A DNA stretch of 64,000 nucleotides from Dechloromonas sp. TW-R-39-2 (GTDB lineage Bacteria; Pseudomonadota; Gammaproteobacteria; Burkholderiales; Rhodocyclaceae), in the NCBI RefSeq assembly GCF_016864195.1, contig NZ_CP045202.1, positions 3,066,001 through 3,130,000 on the forward strand, written 5' to 3'. Below the pieces are notes generated by a model that saw only the letters and a list, made by a program, of their open reading frames with translations, ran no database searches and was not told where the DNA came from. Position 1 is the first letter of the stretch; each line of letters begins with the position of its first letter. The translations under genes and the position numbers were made by a program. Shown here in pieces: positions 34,957 to 46,785 of the stretch.

Positions 34957-35696
34957 CAGGCGCCCAGCTCGTCAGCCAGGCTTTGCGCGGCCTTGAAGTC
35001 GAGCGAACCGTCATACACGGCACGACCGGCAATGGTGCCAACCACACCTTCGCGCTCAACGGCACACAGCGCCCGGATGTCATCGAGATTGGACAGGCCG
35101 CCGGAAGCGATGACCGGAATGGTCAGCGCCTGGGCCAGACGAACGGTTGCTTCGATATTCAGGCCGGACAACATACCGTCGCGCCCGATGTCGGTATAGA
35201 TGATCGACTCGACGCCGTAATCCTCGTACTTCTTGCCGAGATCGACGACATCGTGGCCGGTCAGCTTGGACCAGCCATCGGTTGCCACCTTGCCATCCTT
35301 GGCATCGAGGCCAACGATGATGTGGCCCGGGAAGGCAGTGCAGGCATCGTGCAGGAAACCGGGATTCTTGACCGCGGCCGTACCGATGATGACGTAAGTC
35401 AGACCACCGTCGAGACAGGCTTCGATGGTATCGAGATCGCGAATGCCGCCGCCGAGCTGGACGGGAATGTCGTCACCGACTTCGGCCAGGATCGCCTTGA
35501 TGGCTGCCGCATTTTTCGGCTTGCCGGCAAAAGCACCGTTCAGGTCGACCAGATGCAGGCGCCGAGCGCCTTGGGCAACCCAGTGACGTGCCATTTCGGC
35601 GGGACTATCGGAGAAAACAGTGGCTTGTTCCATCAGGCCCTGTTTCAGACGGACACATTGGCCGTCCTTCAGATCAATGGCGGGAATAATCAGCAT
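34956..35696 (-). CDS. hisA: ProFAR isomerase HisA
   Basis: 246 residues, a TIM barrel with [20 protein letters not shown] (first catalytic Asp) and [13 protein letters not shown] (second). It isomerises ProFAR to PRFAR. It overlaps hisF and lies 35 bases after hisH. Confidence 0.97.
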   Translation of the reverse strand: MLIIPAIDLKDGQCVRLKQGLMEQATVFSDSPAEMARHWVAQGARRLHLVDLNGAFAGKPKNAAAIKAILAEVGDDIPVQLGGGIRDLDTIEACLDGGLTYVIIGTAAVKNPGFLHDACTAFPGHIIVGLDAKDGKVATDGWSKLTGHDVVDLGKKYEDYGVESIIYTDIGRDGMLSGLNIEATVRLAQALTIPVIASGGLSNLDDIRALCAVEREGVVGTIAGRAVYDGSLDFKAAQSLADELGA

Positions 35697-35731
35697 GGGA
35701 TATCAGGTGATGTGAAAGTTCGAGAAGGCGC

Positions 35732-36364
35732 TCAGGGGCGCCATTCGACAAAATTCTTCAAAAGCTGCAAGCCATCGCGGGCGCTTTTTTCAGGGTGAAA
35801 TTGAACCGCAAAGATATTATCCCGGCCCACTGCACAGGTAAAGGGGATGCCGTAGTCGCAAGTTCCCGTGGTCAGGACCGGATCGACGTGCTGCACGCAG
35901 TAGCTGTGCACGAAATAAAAGCGCGAGCGGTCGGCGATCCCGGACCACAGCGCATGCGGCGTCTGGCTGACTTTGTTCCAGCCCATGTGTGGCACCTTGA
36001 GGCGAGCACCGTCGCGGTCGACCATCTTCTCGGCAGGAAAACGCTTGACCTCACCGGGGAAGATGCCGAGCCCAGCCACATCGCCCTCTTCGCTGTGTTC
36101 GAAGAGCATCTGCTCACCGACGCAAATACCGAGGAAAGGCTTGTCTTGAGCGGCTTGCAGGACGGCACCGCGCAAGCCGCGCGCTTCGAGTTCGCGCATG
36201 CAGTCGGGCATCGCGCCCTGGCCGGGGAAGACCACGCGTTCAGCCGTGGCCACGACAGCCGGATCAGCCGTCACGATAACCGGCTTGCCGCCGGCGACGT
36301 GCTCAAGGGCTTTCGACACGGAACGCAGATTGCCCATGCCATAGTCGATGACAACGATGCTCAC
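35732..36364 (-). CDS. hisH: Imidazole glycerol phosphate synthase amidotransferase subunit HisH
   Basis: 210 residues, class I amidotransferase with Cys in [12 protein letters not shown] and the His-Glu pair in [10 protein letters not shown]. It supplies ammonia to HisF. The ATG overlaps the hisB stop codon by 4 bases. Confidence 0.97.
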   Translation of the reverse strand: MSIVVIDYGMGNLRSVSKALEHVAGGKPVIVTADPAVVATAERVVFPGQGAMPDCMRELEARGLRGAVLQAAQDKPFLGICVGEQMLFEHSEEGDVAGLGIFPGEVKRFPAEKMVDRDGARLKVPHMGWNKVSQTPHALWSGIADRSRFYFVHSYCVQHVDPVLTTGTCDYGIPFTCAVGRDNIFAVQFHPEKSARDGLQLLKNFVEWRP

Positions 36365-36948
36365 AGCGAGCCTTTCGTCGATGGCATCAAGCCGGCCATG
36401 CGCTCATCCGGCGCGACCGCCATGCGCAGCGCCCGACCGAAAGCCTTGAAGATGGTTTCTGCCTGATGGTGTGCGTTCTTGCCGCGCAGATTGTCGATAT
36501 GCAGCGTCATGCCGGCGTGGTTAACCAGGCCGTGGAAAAACTCGCTGAACAGATCGACATCGAAGGTACCGATCACGGCACGCGTGAAATCAACATGCAT
36601 TTCCAGCCCCGGACGACCGGAAAGATCGATCACGACACGCGACAATGCTTCATCAAGCGGTACGTAGCTATGGCCGTAGCGGGTCAGGCCCTTCTTGTCG
36701 CCCCAGGCCTTGGCCAGCGCCTGGCCCAGCGTGATGCCGAGATCCTCAACGGTGTGATGCGCATCGATATGCAGATCGCCAACCGCCTTGACGTCGAGAT
36801 CGATCATCCCGTGACGGGCAATCTGGTCCAGCATGTGATCGAGAAAGGGAACGCCGGTGGCAAATTTGCCCTGACCGGTGCCATCGAGATCGAGACGCAC
36901 GGTAATCTGCGTCTCCAGCGTGTTACGGGTAATTTCGGCTTGCCGCAT
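36361..36948 (-). CDS. hisB: Imidazoleglycerol-phosphate dehydratase HisB
   Basis: 195 residues, the single-function form without a phosphatase domain. Repeated metal-binding motifs are [16 protein letters not shown] [12 protein letters not shown] and [18 protein letters not shown]. First gene of this minus-strand his block; the 80 bases upstream separate it from the divergent hisC. Confidence 0.97.
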   Translation of the reverse strand: MRQAEITRNTLETQITVRLDLDGTGQGKFATGVPFLDHMLDQIARHGMIDLDVKAVGDLHIDAHHTVEDLGITLGQALAKAWGDKKGLTRYGHSYVPLDEALSRVVIDLSGRPGLEMHVDFTRAVIGTFDVDLFSEFFHGLVNHAGMTLHIDNLRGKNAHHQAETIFKAFGRALRMAVAPDERMAGLMPSTKGSL

Positions 36949-37028
36949 GGGTAAAGGCTGGAAAAGGCTTTTGAATGGAGGGCCATGATACCATTTCGCC
37001 CACCTTTTAAGCCTTCCGTGAAAACCCC

Positions 37029-38099
37029 ATGAGTCGTTTCTGGAGCCAGGTCGTCCGCGACCTCACCCCCTACGTGCCGGGCGAACAGCCCAAGATCGCC
37101 AACCTGATCAAGCTGAACACCAACGAGAACCCCTATCCGCCCTCTCCACGGGCGCTGGCGGCGATTCAGGCCGAGCTCGACGGCGATGCGGCACGCCTGC
37201 GTCTTTACCCGGACCCGAACGCCGACCTGCTCAAGGCAGCCATCGCCAAGACACACGGCATCGCGCCGCAGCAAGTTTTTGTCGGCAATGGTTCGGATGA
37301 AGTTTTGGCACATGTCTTCATGGCCCTGCTCAAGCACGAGCAGGCCATTCTCTTTCCGGACATCACCTACAGCTTTTACCCGGTGTACTGTGGCCTTTAT
37401 GGCATCGAGTATCAAACCGTGGCGCTGGCCGAGGATTTCACGATCAATCCGGACGATTACCGCGGTCGACCGAACGGCGGGATCATTTTCCCCAACCCCA
37501 ACGCACCGACCGGCTGCCTGCTGGCGCTCGATGCAATTGAAGCAATGCTCAAGGCCAATCCGGACTCCGTCGTGGTGGTCGATGAGGCCTATGTCGATTT
37601 TGGCGGCGAAAGCGCCATCCCGCTGATCAATCGCTACGACAATCTGCTGGTCGTGCACACCCTCTCCAAATCACGCTCGCTGGCCGGCTTGCGCGTTGGC
37701 TTTGCGGCCGGTCATCCAGCCCTGATCGAAGCGCTGGAACGGGTCAAGAACAGTTTCAACTCCTACCCGCTCGACCGCGTTGCCATCGTCGCCGCCGTCG
37801 CCGCGATGGAAGACCGCGCTTATTTCGAGCAATGCTGCCAGGCCGTTATTGCCACCCGGGATGCGTTGACCGCAACACTCGGCAAACTCGGCTTCGACGT
37901 CCTGCCCTCCGCCGCCAACTTCATTTTTGCCCGTCACCCGCAACGCGATGCGGCAGAACTGGCCAAGGCATTGCGCGACAGGAGCATCATCGTCCGCCAC
38001 TTCAAATTGCCCCGCATCGACCAATTCCTGCGCATCACCGTCGGCACGGATGCCGAATGCCAGGCACTCGGCGATGCACTGCAGCAGATCATCGGCTGA
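37029..38099 (+). CDS. hisC: Histidinol-phosphate aminotransferase HisC
   Basis: 356 residues, fold type I aminotransferase. [34 protein letters not shown] and the PLP lysine in [16 protein letters not shown] are all present. It is the only large his gene on the plus strand; in usual gene order it lies between hisD and hisB on their strand. The small gene downstream starts 5 bases after its stop. Confidence 0.96.
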   Translation: MSRFWSQVVRDLTPYVPGEQPKIANLIKLNTNENPYPPSPRALAAIQAELDGDAARLRLYPDPNADLLKAAIAKTHGIAPQQVFVGNGSDEVLAHVFMALLKHEQAILFPDITYSFYPVYCGLYGIEYQTVALAEDFTINPDDYRGRPNGGIIFPNPNAPTGCLLALDAIEAMLKANPDSVVVVDEAYVDFGGESAIPLINRYDNLLVVHTLSKSRSLAGLRVGFAAGHPALIEALERVKNSFNSYPLDRVAIVAAVAAMEDRAYFEQCCQAVIATRDALTATLGKLGFDVLPSAANFIFARHPQRDAAELAKALRDRSIIVRHFKLPRIDQFLRITVGTDAECQALGDALQQIIG

Positions 38100-38104
38100 A
38101 ATCC

Positions 38105-38317
38105 GTGAGCACCCTATGGAAACGCCCGGACGGCAGCATTGTTGCCTGCACCGAGAAAATCAAGGTCCTGCGCGAAAACCTCGAAGAGCTCCGACAAATG
38201 GCACAGGACGCCTTCGAGGATGCGCTGCTGATGGAGTGCGATGAAAGCCAGATCCGCGCCGTCTTTCAGGACGTCATCGCCCAGCTGAACAACCCGTACA
38301 ACCCGCCATCCGACTGA
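38105..38317 (+). CDS. Small conserved-looking protein co-transcribed with hisC
   Basis: 70 residues from a GTG at 38105, five bases after the hisC stop; the frame is continuous with a longer one running backwards through hisC, which is a shadow. The protein (STLWKRPDGSIVACTEKIKV..., ending NPPSD) is acidic and helical with no recognised domain. The tight spacing and good coding bias make it likely to be real. Confidence 0.6.
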   Translation: MSTLWKRPDGSIVACTEKIKVLRENLEELRQMAQDAFEDALLMECDESQIRAVFQDVIAQLNNPYNPPSD

Positions 38318-38339
38318 CTTTCAACGCAGCAAACAAAGC

Positions 38340-38669
38340 TCAGGCAAATTCATCGACATTGCCGCCCAGCGCACCGCTGGCAGCCTTGGCCGTAGCCCCC
38401 TGAGACTGACCAGCCGCTGCACCGGCGCTCGTCGTTTGGGAGGACTTGCTCTGCTCGGCGCTCTGTTGGGCAATTTTGGCTTCTAGCTGAGCGATTTGAG
38501 CCTTGATTTGCGCGACTTCCTTCGCACCCTCTTCAGTCGACGCGTTTTTCTCGGCCTGCACCAGCCGTTTCTGCAGCATCAGCAGCTGCTTCTCCAGGAC
38601 CTCCAGTTGCGAGTTCCCCTTCCCTGGTGCAACAGCCTGGGTGTTGCTTGCGCTAATTGCGGTAACCAT
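38340..38669 (-). CDS. FlxA-like coiled-coil protein
   Basis: 109 residues. A central coiled coil (about 20-75) reads LEVLEKQLLMLQKRLVQAE and IKAQIAQLEAKIAQQ, followed by an Ala-, Gln- and Ser-rich tail. This pattern matches the FlxA-like family, which is of unknown function and often regulated with flagellar genes. It lies between the plus-strand small gene and the chromate transporter genes. Confidence 0.65.
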   Translation of the reverse strand: MVTAISASNTQAVAPGKGNSQLEVLEKQLLMLQKRLVQAEKNASTEEGAKEVAQIKAQIAQLEAKIAQQSAEQSKSSQTTSAGAAAGQSQGATAKAASGALGGNVDEFA

Positions 38670-38810
38670 GATTTTTCAGCCCTTGTCGATATCCCGGAAA
38701 AGTCGGCCCGAAACAAATGAGCCAACAAACAATTCCCACATCCAGGTTATCGGCCAAAGTGGCCAAAACATCACGGCCAACGGGTGTAAAACACTGTAAA
38801 GACGTTCGCT

Positions 38811-39332
38811 TCAAACCACGCCGAGCAAACCCAGACCGGCGCCTGCCGCAATAAACCAAAGCGGATGCAACTTCAGGCGAAGGTTGGCGACGACAGTCAG
38901 CATCACCAAGCCCCAGGCAGCCCAGCCAAAACCGGCGGCCTGGGCAATCAGTGTTGCGCCAGAAAAAATCAAGCCAACCGCCAGCGGCGCGACGCCGAGG
39001 CTGATCGCCTTTTGCCAACGTGCGCCAGCAAAGCCTTCCCAGCGGTCAATCAACAAATAAATCAGGATGCTCATCGGCAGGCACATGGCCAGTGTCGCTG
39101 CCAGAGCACCGGCCAAACCGGCGATCTCCCAGCCGATCAGCGTGACGACCAGCACATTCGGTCCGGGCGCAGCCTGGGCGATGGCATAGAGATGGGTAAA
39201 GGTTGCGTCGTCCAGCCAGTGATGATTTTCGACAACAACGCGGCGCATCTCCGGCAGCAGCGCCGTTGCGCCACCGAAAGCGACACAAGACAGCAGGGCA
39301 AATTCAAGAAAAAGCTCGATCGCGAGACTCAT
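38811..39332 (-). CDS. chrA: Chromate transporter, second half (ChrA CHR domain)
   Basis: 173 residues, five or so membrane segments, with FGGATALLPEMRRVVVE and AQAAPGPNVLVVTLIG, the CHR-domain signature. Its ATG overlaps the stop of the first-half gene, so the two are translated together. Paired short ChrA proteins export or import chromate as a heteromer. Confidence 0.88.
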   Translation of the reverse strand: MSLAIELFLEFALLSCVAFGGATALLPEMRRVVVENHHWLDDATFTHLYAIAQAAPGPNVLVVTLIGWEIAGLAGALAATLAMCLPMSILIYLLIDRWEGFAGARWQKAISLGVAPLAVGLIFSGATLIAQAAGFGWAAWGLVMLTVVANLRLKLHPLWFIAAGAGLGLLGVV

Positions 39333-39874
39333 TTTTGCCCCAGCTTCCAGTAAGCCAGCAGGCCGGATAGCAGCAAACCGCCCAACATCACACCGGGCAT
39401 CGGCCAGCGCAGGCCGGCAATGGCTACCGCGGTCAACACCGTAAAAGGCAGGAAAATTATTTTATGCTTCAACGCCCCGCCCATCCGCCAGGCCATGGCA
39501 AAGAGCAAGCCGCAGCCGACTGCGGCAATGCCGCGCAACATCGACTGCGCCAGCGGAAGACTCCCGTAGCGGTCGTACAGCATGGCCAGCACCAGGACGA
39601 TGGCAAACGGCCCGGCCAACAGCCCGAGCGGAGCGACAACCGCTCCGGCCAGTCCTTGATAGCGCTTGCCAACGACCACCGCCAGGTTGATCACGTTCGG
39701 CCCCGGCAAGAACTGGCACAAACCAAGCTGGGCATTGAACTCTTCGGCGCTCATCCAACGGCGCTCTTCAACCAGCATGCGCCGCGCAAAAGGCAGCACA
39801 CCGCCAAAACCGGAGAGACCGACCGATGAAAATCCCAAAAAAAGCGCCCGGAGGTCCGGGCGGTTTGGGGGCAT
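39329..39874 (-). CDS. chrA: Chromate transporter, first half (ChrA CHR domain)
   Basis: 181 residues from MPPNRPDLRALFLG; the frame is open to 40000 and an ATG at about 39940 inside the end of hisD is an alternative start. SGFGGVLPFARRMLVEERRWM and LCQFLPGPNVINLAVVVG carry the CHR signature. It lies directly after hisD, so the pair interrupts the his cluster. It may be expressed with hisD. Confidence 0.88.
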   Translation of the reverse strand: MPPNRPDLRALFLGFSSVGLSGFGGVLPFARRMLVEERRWMSAEEFNAQLGLCQFLPGPNVINLAVVVGKRYQGLAGAVVAPLGLLAGPFAIVLVLAMLYDRYGSLPLAQSMLRGIAAVGCGLLFAMAWRMGGALKHKIIFLPFTVLTAVAIAGLRWPMPGVMLGGLLLSGLLAYWKLGQK

Positions 39875-39905
39875 GTCAGTTGCTGCGGTCAACGGCTGAG
39901 CAAGG

Positions 39906-41207
39906 TCAGTTTTCGAGCCGGAACTCGGCTGATTTGGCATGTGCCGGCAGACCTTCGCCATGCGCCAGCGTCGAGGCAATGCGGCCCAGCGTTTGCGCAC
40001 CGGCCGGCGAAACCTTGATCAGGCTGGTCCGCTTCTGGAAGTCATAGACCCCTAGCGGCGACGAGAAGCGTGCGCTGCCTGAAGTCGGCAACACGTGATT
40101 CGGTCCGGCACAGTAATCGCCGAGCGCCTCTGAGGTGTAGTGACCGATGAAAATGGCGCCGGCGTGATGGATCTTGGCCACCCAAGGATCAGGATCGGCC
40201 AGCGAGAGCTCCAGGTGCTCCGGCGCAACGCGATTGGCGATGGCGACCGCCTCGTCCATGTCGCGCACCAGAATAAAAGCACCGCGATTGGTCAACGAAG
40301 TTTCGATGACTTCACGACGCGGCATGGTCGGCAGCAGTTTTTCGATGCTGGCCTGTACCTGCTCGATGAACGCAGCGTCTGTGGAGATCAGGATCGACTG
40401 GGCCAGTTCGTCGTGCTCGGCCTGCGAGAACAGATCCATCGCCACCCAGTCCGGATTGCCCGAACCATCGGCAACAACAAGAATTTCGGACGGACCGGCA
40501 ATCATGTCGATGCCGACAATGCCGAACACCCGGCGCTTGGCGCAGGCAACGTAGGCATTGCCCGGGCCGACGATCTTGTCGACCTGCGGAATCGTCTCCG
40601 TACCGTAGGCCAGCGCACCAACCGCTTGCGCACCACCGATGGTGAAGACGCGATCAACGCCAGCCAGACAAGCCGCCGCCAGCACCAGCGCGTTCTTTTC
40701 GCCGCCCGGCGTCGGGACAACCATGATCAGTTCTTTGACGCCCGCCACCTTGGCCGGAATCGCGTTCATCAGCACCGACGAGGGATAAGCGGCCTTGCCG
40801 CCCGGCACGTAGAGGCCGACGCGGTCGAGCGGGGTGATCATCTGGCCGAGCATCGTGCCGTCGGCTTCGGTATAGGACCAGCCTTCCAAACGCTGATTCT
40901 CGTGATAAACACGAACGCGCTGCGCCGCAGCTTCGAGCGCTTGACGCTGTTCGACAGGCAAGCCATCGAGCGCCGCCTGCATTTCAGCCCGGGACAATTC
41001 GAGATCGGCCATGCCGCTGACGGAAAGACGGTCAAAGCGGTTGCTGTACTCGACGACCGCAGCGTCGCCGCGTGCCTTCACATCGGCCAGGATGCCGATC
41101 ACGGTGCGTTCGATGCCTTCATCCTGCGCCGCCTCGAAAGCCAGCAACGCATCCATTTGCGCCTTGAAATCGGCGTCGACCGTAGCAAGTCGTTTGATCG
41201 CGACCAT
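39906..41207 (-). CDS. hisD: Histidinol dehydrogenase HisD
   Basis: 433 residues. NAD-binding and catalytic motifs include [36 protein letters not shown] and [15 protein letters not shown] with the zinc ligands. It performs the last two steps of histidine synthesis. The ATG lies 5 bases after the hisG stop. Confidence 0.97.
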   Translation of the reverse strand: MVAIKRLATVDADFKAQMDALLAFEAAQDEGIERTVIGILADVKARGDAAVVEYSNRFDRLSVSGMADLELSRAEMQAALDGLPVEQRQALEAAAQRVRVYHENQRLEGWSYTEADGTMLGQMITPLDRVGLYVPGGKAAYPSSVLMNAIPAKVAGVKELIMVVPTPGGEKNALVLAAACLAGVDRVFTIGGAQAVGALAYGTETIPQVDKIVGPGNAYVACAKRRVFGIVGIDMIAGPSEILVVADGSGNPDWVAMDLFSQAEHDELAQSILISTDAAFIEQVQASIEKLLPTMPRREVIETSLTNRGAFILVRDMDEAVAIANRVAPEHLELSLADPDPWVAKIHHAGAIFIGHYTSEALGDYCAGPNHVLPTSGSARFSSPLGVYDFQKRTSLIKVSPAGAQTLGRIASTLAHGEGLPAHAKSAEFRLEN

Positions 41208-41212
41208 AGGGA

Positions 41213-41857
41213 TTACTTCTCCACCGCCTGTGCGAAGGCGTCGATAATCGGTTGCAGGGTTTCGCGCTTGACCTTGAGCGAGGCCTGATTGACCACCAGG
41301 CGCGATGAAATGCCCATGATGTCCTCGACTGCGACCAGCTTGTTGGCCTTCAGCGTGCCACCGGTCGACACCAGGTCGACAATGGCGTCGGCCAGGCCGG
41401 CCAGCGGTGCCAGCTCCATCGAGCCGTAGAGCTTGATCAGGTCGATATGAACGCCCTTGCTAGCGAAATGTTCCCGCGCCATTTTGGTGTACTTGCTCGC
41501 CACCTTGAGGCGGGCGCCCTGACGGACGGCATTTTCGTAGTCGAAACCTTCCGGCACGGCGACCATCATCCGGCACTTGGCGATATTCAGGTCGAGCGGG
41601 GCATACAAGCCTTCGCCGCCATGTTCGATCAAGACATCCTTGCCGGCCACGCCGAGGTCGGCCGCGCCATACTGGACGTAGGTCGGGACATCGGTCGCGC
41701 GCACGATGACGACGCGCACATTCGGCTTGTTCGTCTCGATGATCAGCTTGCGCGAGGTTTCCGGGTTTTCGGTCGGAACGATCCCTGCCGCAGCCAGCAG
41801 CGGCAGGGTTTCGTCAAAGATGCGGCCCTTGGAGAGGGCAATGGTGATGGTCGTCAC
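41213..41857 (-). CDS. hisG: ATP phosphoribosyltransferase catalytic subunit HisG (short form)
   Basis: 214 residues, the short form that lacks the C-terminal ACT-like regulatory domain. [18 protein letters not shown] at the N-terminus and a phosphate loop [13 protein letters not shown]. The short form needs HisZ for activity and histidine feedback; no hisZ is in the window. It starts the hisGD part of the cluster, 44 bases after the TRAP genes. Confidence 0.95.
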   Translation of the reverse strand: MTTITIALSKGRIFDETLPLLAAAGIVPTENPETSRKLIIETNKPNVRVVIVRATDVPTYVQYGAADLGVAGKDVLIEHGGEGLYAPLDLNIAKCRMMVAVPEGFDYENAVRQGARLKVASKYTKMAREHFASKGVHIDLIKLYGSMELAPLAGLADAIVDLVSTGGTLKANKLVAVEDIMGISSRLVVNQASLKVKRETLQPIIDAFAQAVEK

Positions 41858-41901
41858 TGGGGCTCTTGCTAAAAAGGCGAAAGCGCCATTTTAGCAGAGC
41901 C

Positions 41902-43185
41902 CTAGAGATAGCCGAGGTGGCGCGGTAGCCAAAGTGCCAAATCAGGGACAAATGTGACCAGCATCATCGTTCCGGCCATGGCAGCAACCATCCACAGGAC
42001 CCAGGGGACGGTCGACTCCATCGACACACCGGCCATCCGGCAAGTCACCATCAGATTCACCCCAAGCGGCGGATGGAACTGACCCAGCGCCATGTTCATC
42101 GTGATGATCACGCCAAACCAGACCAGATCCCAATTGAAATGAATGGCGATCGGAATGAGCAGCGGCAGGAAGATGAAATAGATTGAAATCGCATCGAGGA
42201 ACATCCCGGCAATCAGCAAAAGCAGCTGAATGCTGAGCAACATCGGCACTTCCGACAAACCGGTACCGAGCAAGGCGGCGGCCAGATGATCGAATGTCCC
42301 GAGCGTATTGCTCGCCCAGGCAAAAACACTGGCCAGCGCAACGACGGTCAGAATCACCGAAGAAATTTCGGCCGACTCGACTAGCACCTGGTAGACCTCT
42401 TTCCAGGTCAGCGTCCGGTAAATCACCATGCCGACCAGCAAGCCATAGAACACGGCAACCACCGCCGCCTCGGTCGGCGTAAAGAAGCCACTGCGCATGC
42501 CGCCCAGGATGATGACCGGCGCCAGCAAGCCCCAGCCAGCTTCTTTCAGACTTTGCCAGAAGGGCGGGCGTGGCTCGGCTGGTTCAGCCTCGAAATTATT
42601 TTTAACCGACAACCACCAGGCAACCAGAATCAGCGTCAAGCCGGACAAAATACCGGGAATCATCCCCGCGGCAAACAAGGCCGGAACGGAAGCCTGCGGC
42701 ACCAGCAAACTGTAGATAACGAAAGCAATCGATGGCGGAATCAGGATATCCGTCGACCCCGCCGCCGCAATCACGCCGGCGGTAAAGGAACGTGGATAAC
42801 CAGCCTTGAGCATCGACGGCAGCATCACGGCCCCAACGGCTGCCGAATCGGCCGGCCCGGAACCGGAAATCCCGCCAAGAATCATTGCCACCAGAATCGC
42901 CACAATCGCCAGACTGCCCCGCCGCTGACCAACCAGGGCCGATGCAAAACGGACAATGGTCGCCGCCACCCCGGCCTTTTCAAAGATCAGGCCAGCGATC
43001 ACGAAGACCGGAATCGCCATCAGCGGGTATTTCGCAATGCCGGTATACACATTGGTTGGCAAGGACATCATGCCCAGGCCCGACAGACCGACCACCGCCG
43101 TCCCGGCTAGCCCCATGGCCACCGCCAGCGGCACACCGGAAAGCATCAGGACGACAAAGATGCCGAAAAGTATCCAGTCCATCAT
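41902..43185 (-). CDS. dctM: TRAP transporter large membrane subunit (DctM-like)
   Basis: 427 residues from the ATG at 43185, which overlaps the small-subunit stop and follows GGGGAGG. About twelve membrane segments with family motifs SGSGPADSAAVGAVMLPSM and GQFHPPLGVNLMVTC. It is the channel subunit of a sodium-driven tripartite uptake system; substrates are usually C4-dicarboxylates or other organic acids. Confidence 0.93.
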   Translation of the reverse strand: MMDWILFGIFVVLMLSGVPLAVAMGLAGTAVVGLSGLGMMSLPTNVYTGIAKYPLMAIPVFVIAGLIFEKAGVAATIVRFASALVGQRRGSLAIVAILVAMILGGISGSGPADSAAVGAVMLPSMLKAGYPRSFTAGVIAAAGSTDILIPPSIAFVIYSLLVPQASVPALFAAGMIPGILSGLTLILVAWWLSVKNNFEAEPAEPRPPFWQSLKEAGWGLLAPVIILGGMRSGFFTPTEAAVVAVFYGLLVGMVIYRTLTWKEVYQVLVESAEISSVILTVVALASVFAWASNTLGTFDHLAAALLGTGLSEVPMLLSIQLLLLIAGMFLDAISIYFIFLPLLIPIAIHFNWDLVWFGVIITMNMALGQFHPPLGVNLMVTCRMAGVSMESTVPWVLWMVAAMAGTMMLVTFVPDLALWLPRHLGYL

Positions 43186-43667
43186 TGACCTCCCCGCCGC
43201 AGCACGGCAAGCAGGCGCAATACGATAACGATCGACAGGATCGGCAGCCAGACTGTGTAAATCCACTGCGGCACGCCAAGCGACGGAGAGGTCACCTCGA
43301 AATCGAAATCATCCCAGGCCATGAAAACGCCATACCAGGCCAGCAAACCGAACATGACCAACGAACACAGTGCAGCAAAGCCCCGGATGAAGCGCTGAAA
43401 CTGGGGTTTGCGGTCGACGAAGAAAGTGATCGCAATATGGTGATTGGTCGCAAATGCATGCGAAGCACCGATCAAAGTCATGACCACCATCAGCGCGACG
43501 GATATTTCCTCGGTAAAGGCAAAGGAAATATCCGTGAAATAGCGCACCAACACGTTGGCCATCGTCAACAGGCATAACAGCCCCATCGACGCGGCCATCA
43601 GAAAACGCTCGACCGACTCGAGCGTCAATTTGCCGCCGGAAGCGGCGGCATCATTATTTTCGTTCAT
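43182..43667 (-). CDS. dctQ: TRAP transporter small membrane subunit (DctQ-like)
   Basis: 161 residues from MNENNDAAASGG (ATG at 43667); a longer frame overlaps dctP. Four membrane segments, with FTEEISVALMVVMTLIGASHAF in the middle as in DctQ. It pairs with DctM and lies 7 bases after the binding-protein gene. Confidence 0.88.
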   Translation of the reverse strand: MNENNDAAASGGKLTLESVERFLMAASMGLLCLLTMANVLVRYFTDISFAFTEEISVALMVVMTLIGASHAFATNHHIAITFFVDRKPQFQRFIRGFAALCSLVMFGLLAWYGVFMAWDDFDFEVTSPSLGVPQWIYTVWLPILSIVIVLRLLAVLRRGGQ

Positions 43668-43674
43668 CAGTCTC

Positions 43675-44694
43675 TCAACGCTTGGCGATAGCCGATTCAG
43701 CCTTCTTGACCAGATCGGCACCGATGGTTTTCGACCACTTGTCGTACACCGGACGGGTTGCCTGGACAAATGCGGCCCGTTGCTCGCTAGTCGGATGAGT
43801 CACCGTCACGCCCTGCGCCTCAATCTGCTTGAGCACCGCGTTATCGCTACCGGCAATTCCCTTGCGGGCTTTTTCGACATTCTCGCGCGCAGCCTGCAAT
43901 GCAGCCTGCCGCACCGCTTCACGGTCAGCCGGCGTCCAGCTTGCCCAAACCTGCTTATTCACGACAAAAATCAGCGGATCAGCGACGTAGTGCCAAAGCG
44001 TCAAATATTTCTGCCCCACGGTCGACAAGCGTGCAGCGACAAAAACGGAAAGCGGGTTTTCCTGGCCGTCGACCGCGCCGGAAGCCAGGGCCGGCTGAGC
44101 ATCGGCCCAGCTCATCTGGGTTGGATTGGCCCCCAGCGCTGAAAACGTTTCGTTATAGAGCGGCGAACCAACAACACGGAACTTCATCCCCTTCATATCA
44201 GCGGGAGAAGCAATCGGGCGCTTCGAATTGGACATTTCACGGAAGCCGTTTTCGCCCCAGGCCAGCGGGACAACCTCACGCTTTTCAAGCACGGCAAACA
44301 GATCCTTGCCGACATCGCCCTGCGTCAAGGCATCGATCGCCTTGTAGTCAGGCATCAGAAAAGGTAGCGAGAACAGGTTCAGCTCCTTGACCTGTGGCGA
44401 CCAGTTGATCGTGGAGCCGATCGACATATCGATCACTCCTTGGCGTATCGCGGTGAATTCACGCGTCTGATCCCCCCCCACCAGCGAGTTACCGGAATAA
44501 AGCTTGATATTGATACGACCCTGGGTTTTTTCCTTGACCAGCTCGATCCAGCGCTCGCCGGCCTGCCCCCAGGTAAAAGCCGTCCCCAGCGTTGTGGAAA
44601 GGCGGTATTCGGCACGATAACTCTGCGCCTGAGCGGCGCCGCTGAGCAGCACACACGCTGCGGCAATGGCGGTCATGAAGTTTCTGCGTTGCAT
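43675..44694 (-). CDS. dctP: TRAP transporter periplasmic binding protein (DctP-like)
   Basis: 339 residues from the ATG at 44694 (AAGGAG upstream). A Sec signal peptide (MQRRNFMTAIAAACVLLSGAAQA) is followed by a DctP fold including GVIDMSIGSTINWSP, MKGMKFRVVGSPLYNE and DGQENPL. The Arg in FRVVGSP is the usual carboxylate anchor. First gene of the dctPQM operon. The substrate cannot be fixed from sequence. Confidence 0.92.
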   Translation of the reverse strand: MQRRNFMTAIAAACVLLSGAAQAQSYRAEYRLSTTLGTAFTWGQAGERWIELVKEKTQGRINIKLYSGNSLVGGDQTREFTAIRQGVIDMSIGSTINWSPQVKELNLFSLPFLMPDYKAIDALTQGDVGKDLFAVLEKREVVPLAWGENGFREMSNSKRPIASPADMKGMKFRVVGSPLYNETFSALGANPTQMSWADAQPALASGAVDGQENPLSVFVAARLSTVGQKYLTLWHYVADPLIFVVNKQVWASWTPADREAVRQAALQAARENVEKARKGIAGSDNAVLKQIEAQGVTVTHPTSEQRAAFVQATRPVYDKWSKTIGADLVKKAESAIAKR

Positions 44695-44777
44695 TGTTGT
44701 CTCCTTGCTGTGGGGTGAAGCAAGGATTATCGGTGCCAGCCATGCCATGCGCAATAAAAAGCACCATGCGTAAACGC

Positions 44778-44804
44778 AAAAAAGCCCGGCGAACCGGGCT
44801 TTTT
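44778..44804 (-). terminator. Terminator after the cold-shock gene
   Basis: AAGCCCGG-CGAA-CCGGGCTTTTT, a GNRA-type tetraloop hairpin flanked by A and T runs, 24 bases after the cold-shock stop and upstream of dctP. It separates the two transcription units. Confidence 0.88.
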
Positions 44805-44827
44805 ACTAGCTTGCGCTATCGCTTGGC

Positions 44828-45034
44828 TTATTCCACCGGGCGAATGTTGGCAGCTTGCTTGCCCTTCGGGCCGGTAACGATGTCGAACGTTACCTTTTGG
44901 TTCTCGGCCAGGCTCTTGAAGCCATTGCCTTGAATTGCGGAGAAGTGAGCGAACAGGTCTTCGCCGCCTTCAGACGGGGAGATGAAGCCGAAGCCTTTAG
45001 CGTCGTTGAACCACTTAACGGTACCATTTGCCAT
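44828..45034 (-). CDS. Cold-shock protein (CspA family)
   Basis: 68 residues from [14 protein letters not shown]1 is KGFGFI and RNP2 DLFAHF, with the family end [11 protein letters not shown]. It binds single-stranded RNA or DNA. The 255 bases between murA and its ATG have no gene and should contain the long leader typical of cold-shock genes. Confidence 0.96.
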   Translation of the reverse strand: MANGTVKWFNDAKGFGFISPSEGGEDLFAHFSAIQGNGFKSLAENQKVTFDIVTGPKGKQAANIRPVE

Positions 45035-45289
45035 TTTTAGCATCCTTGGTAAAAAATATACAAGTGGGTAACGAATTACCCGGGAAATACGAGATCAAGA
45101 CCGAGGAGCTGGCAAACCGAAAAGCTGGCAACTAAAAGCTGCTAGCCGGGTACGGCGTAGGCACAAAACACTGCCTGGAAATCCCGAAGCTCGGAGTATG
45201 GGGCCGTCTTGCGAATAATGCAAAGGTATTTTGCCCAACGGGAGCGGTCGACCGGGGAAACCCGGTCGATTCAGCGCAGAAACAACAGC

Positions 45290-46781
<1,492 letters not shown>

Positions 46782-46785
46782 ATTT

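Noticed and set aside
40140..41288. 382-codon frame on the plus strand over hisD
   Set aside because: Antisense to hisD; no family features.
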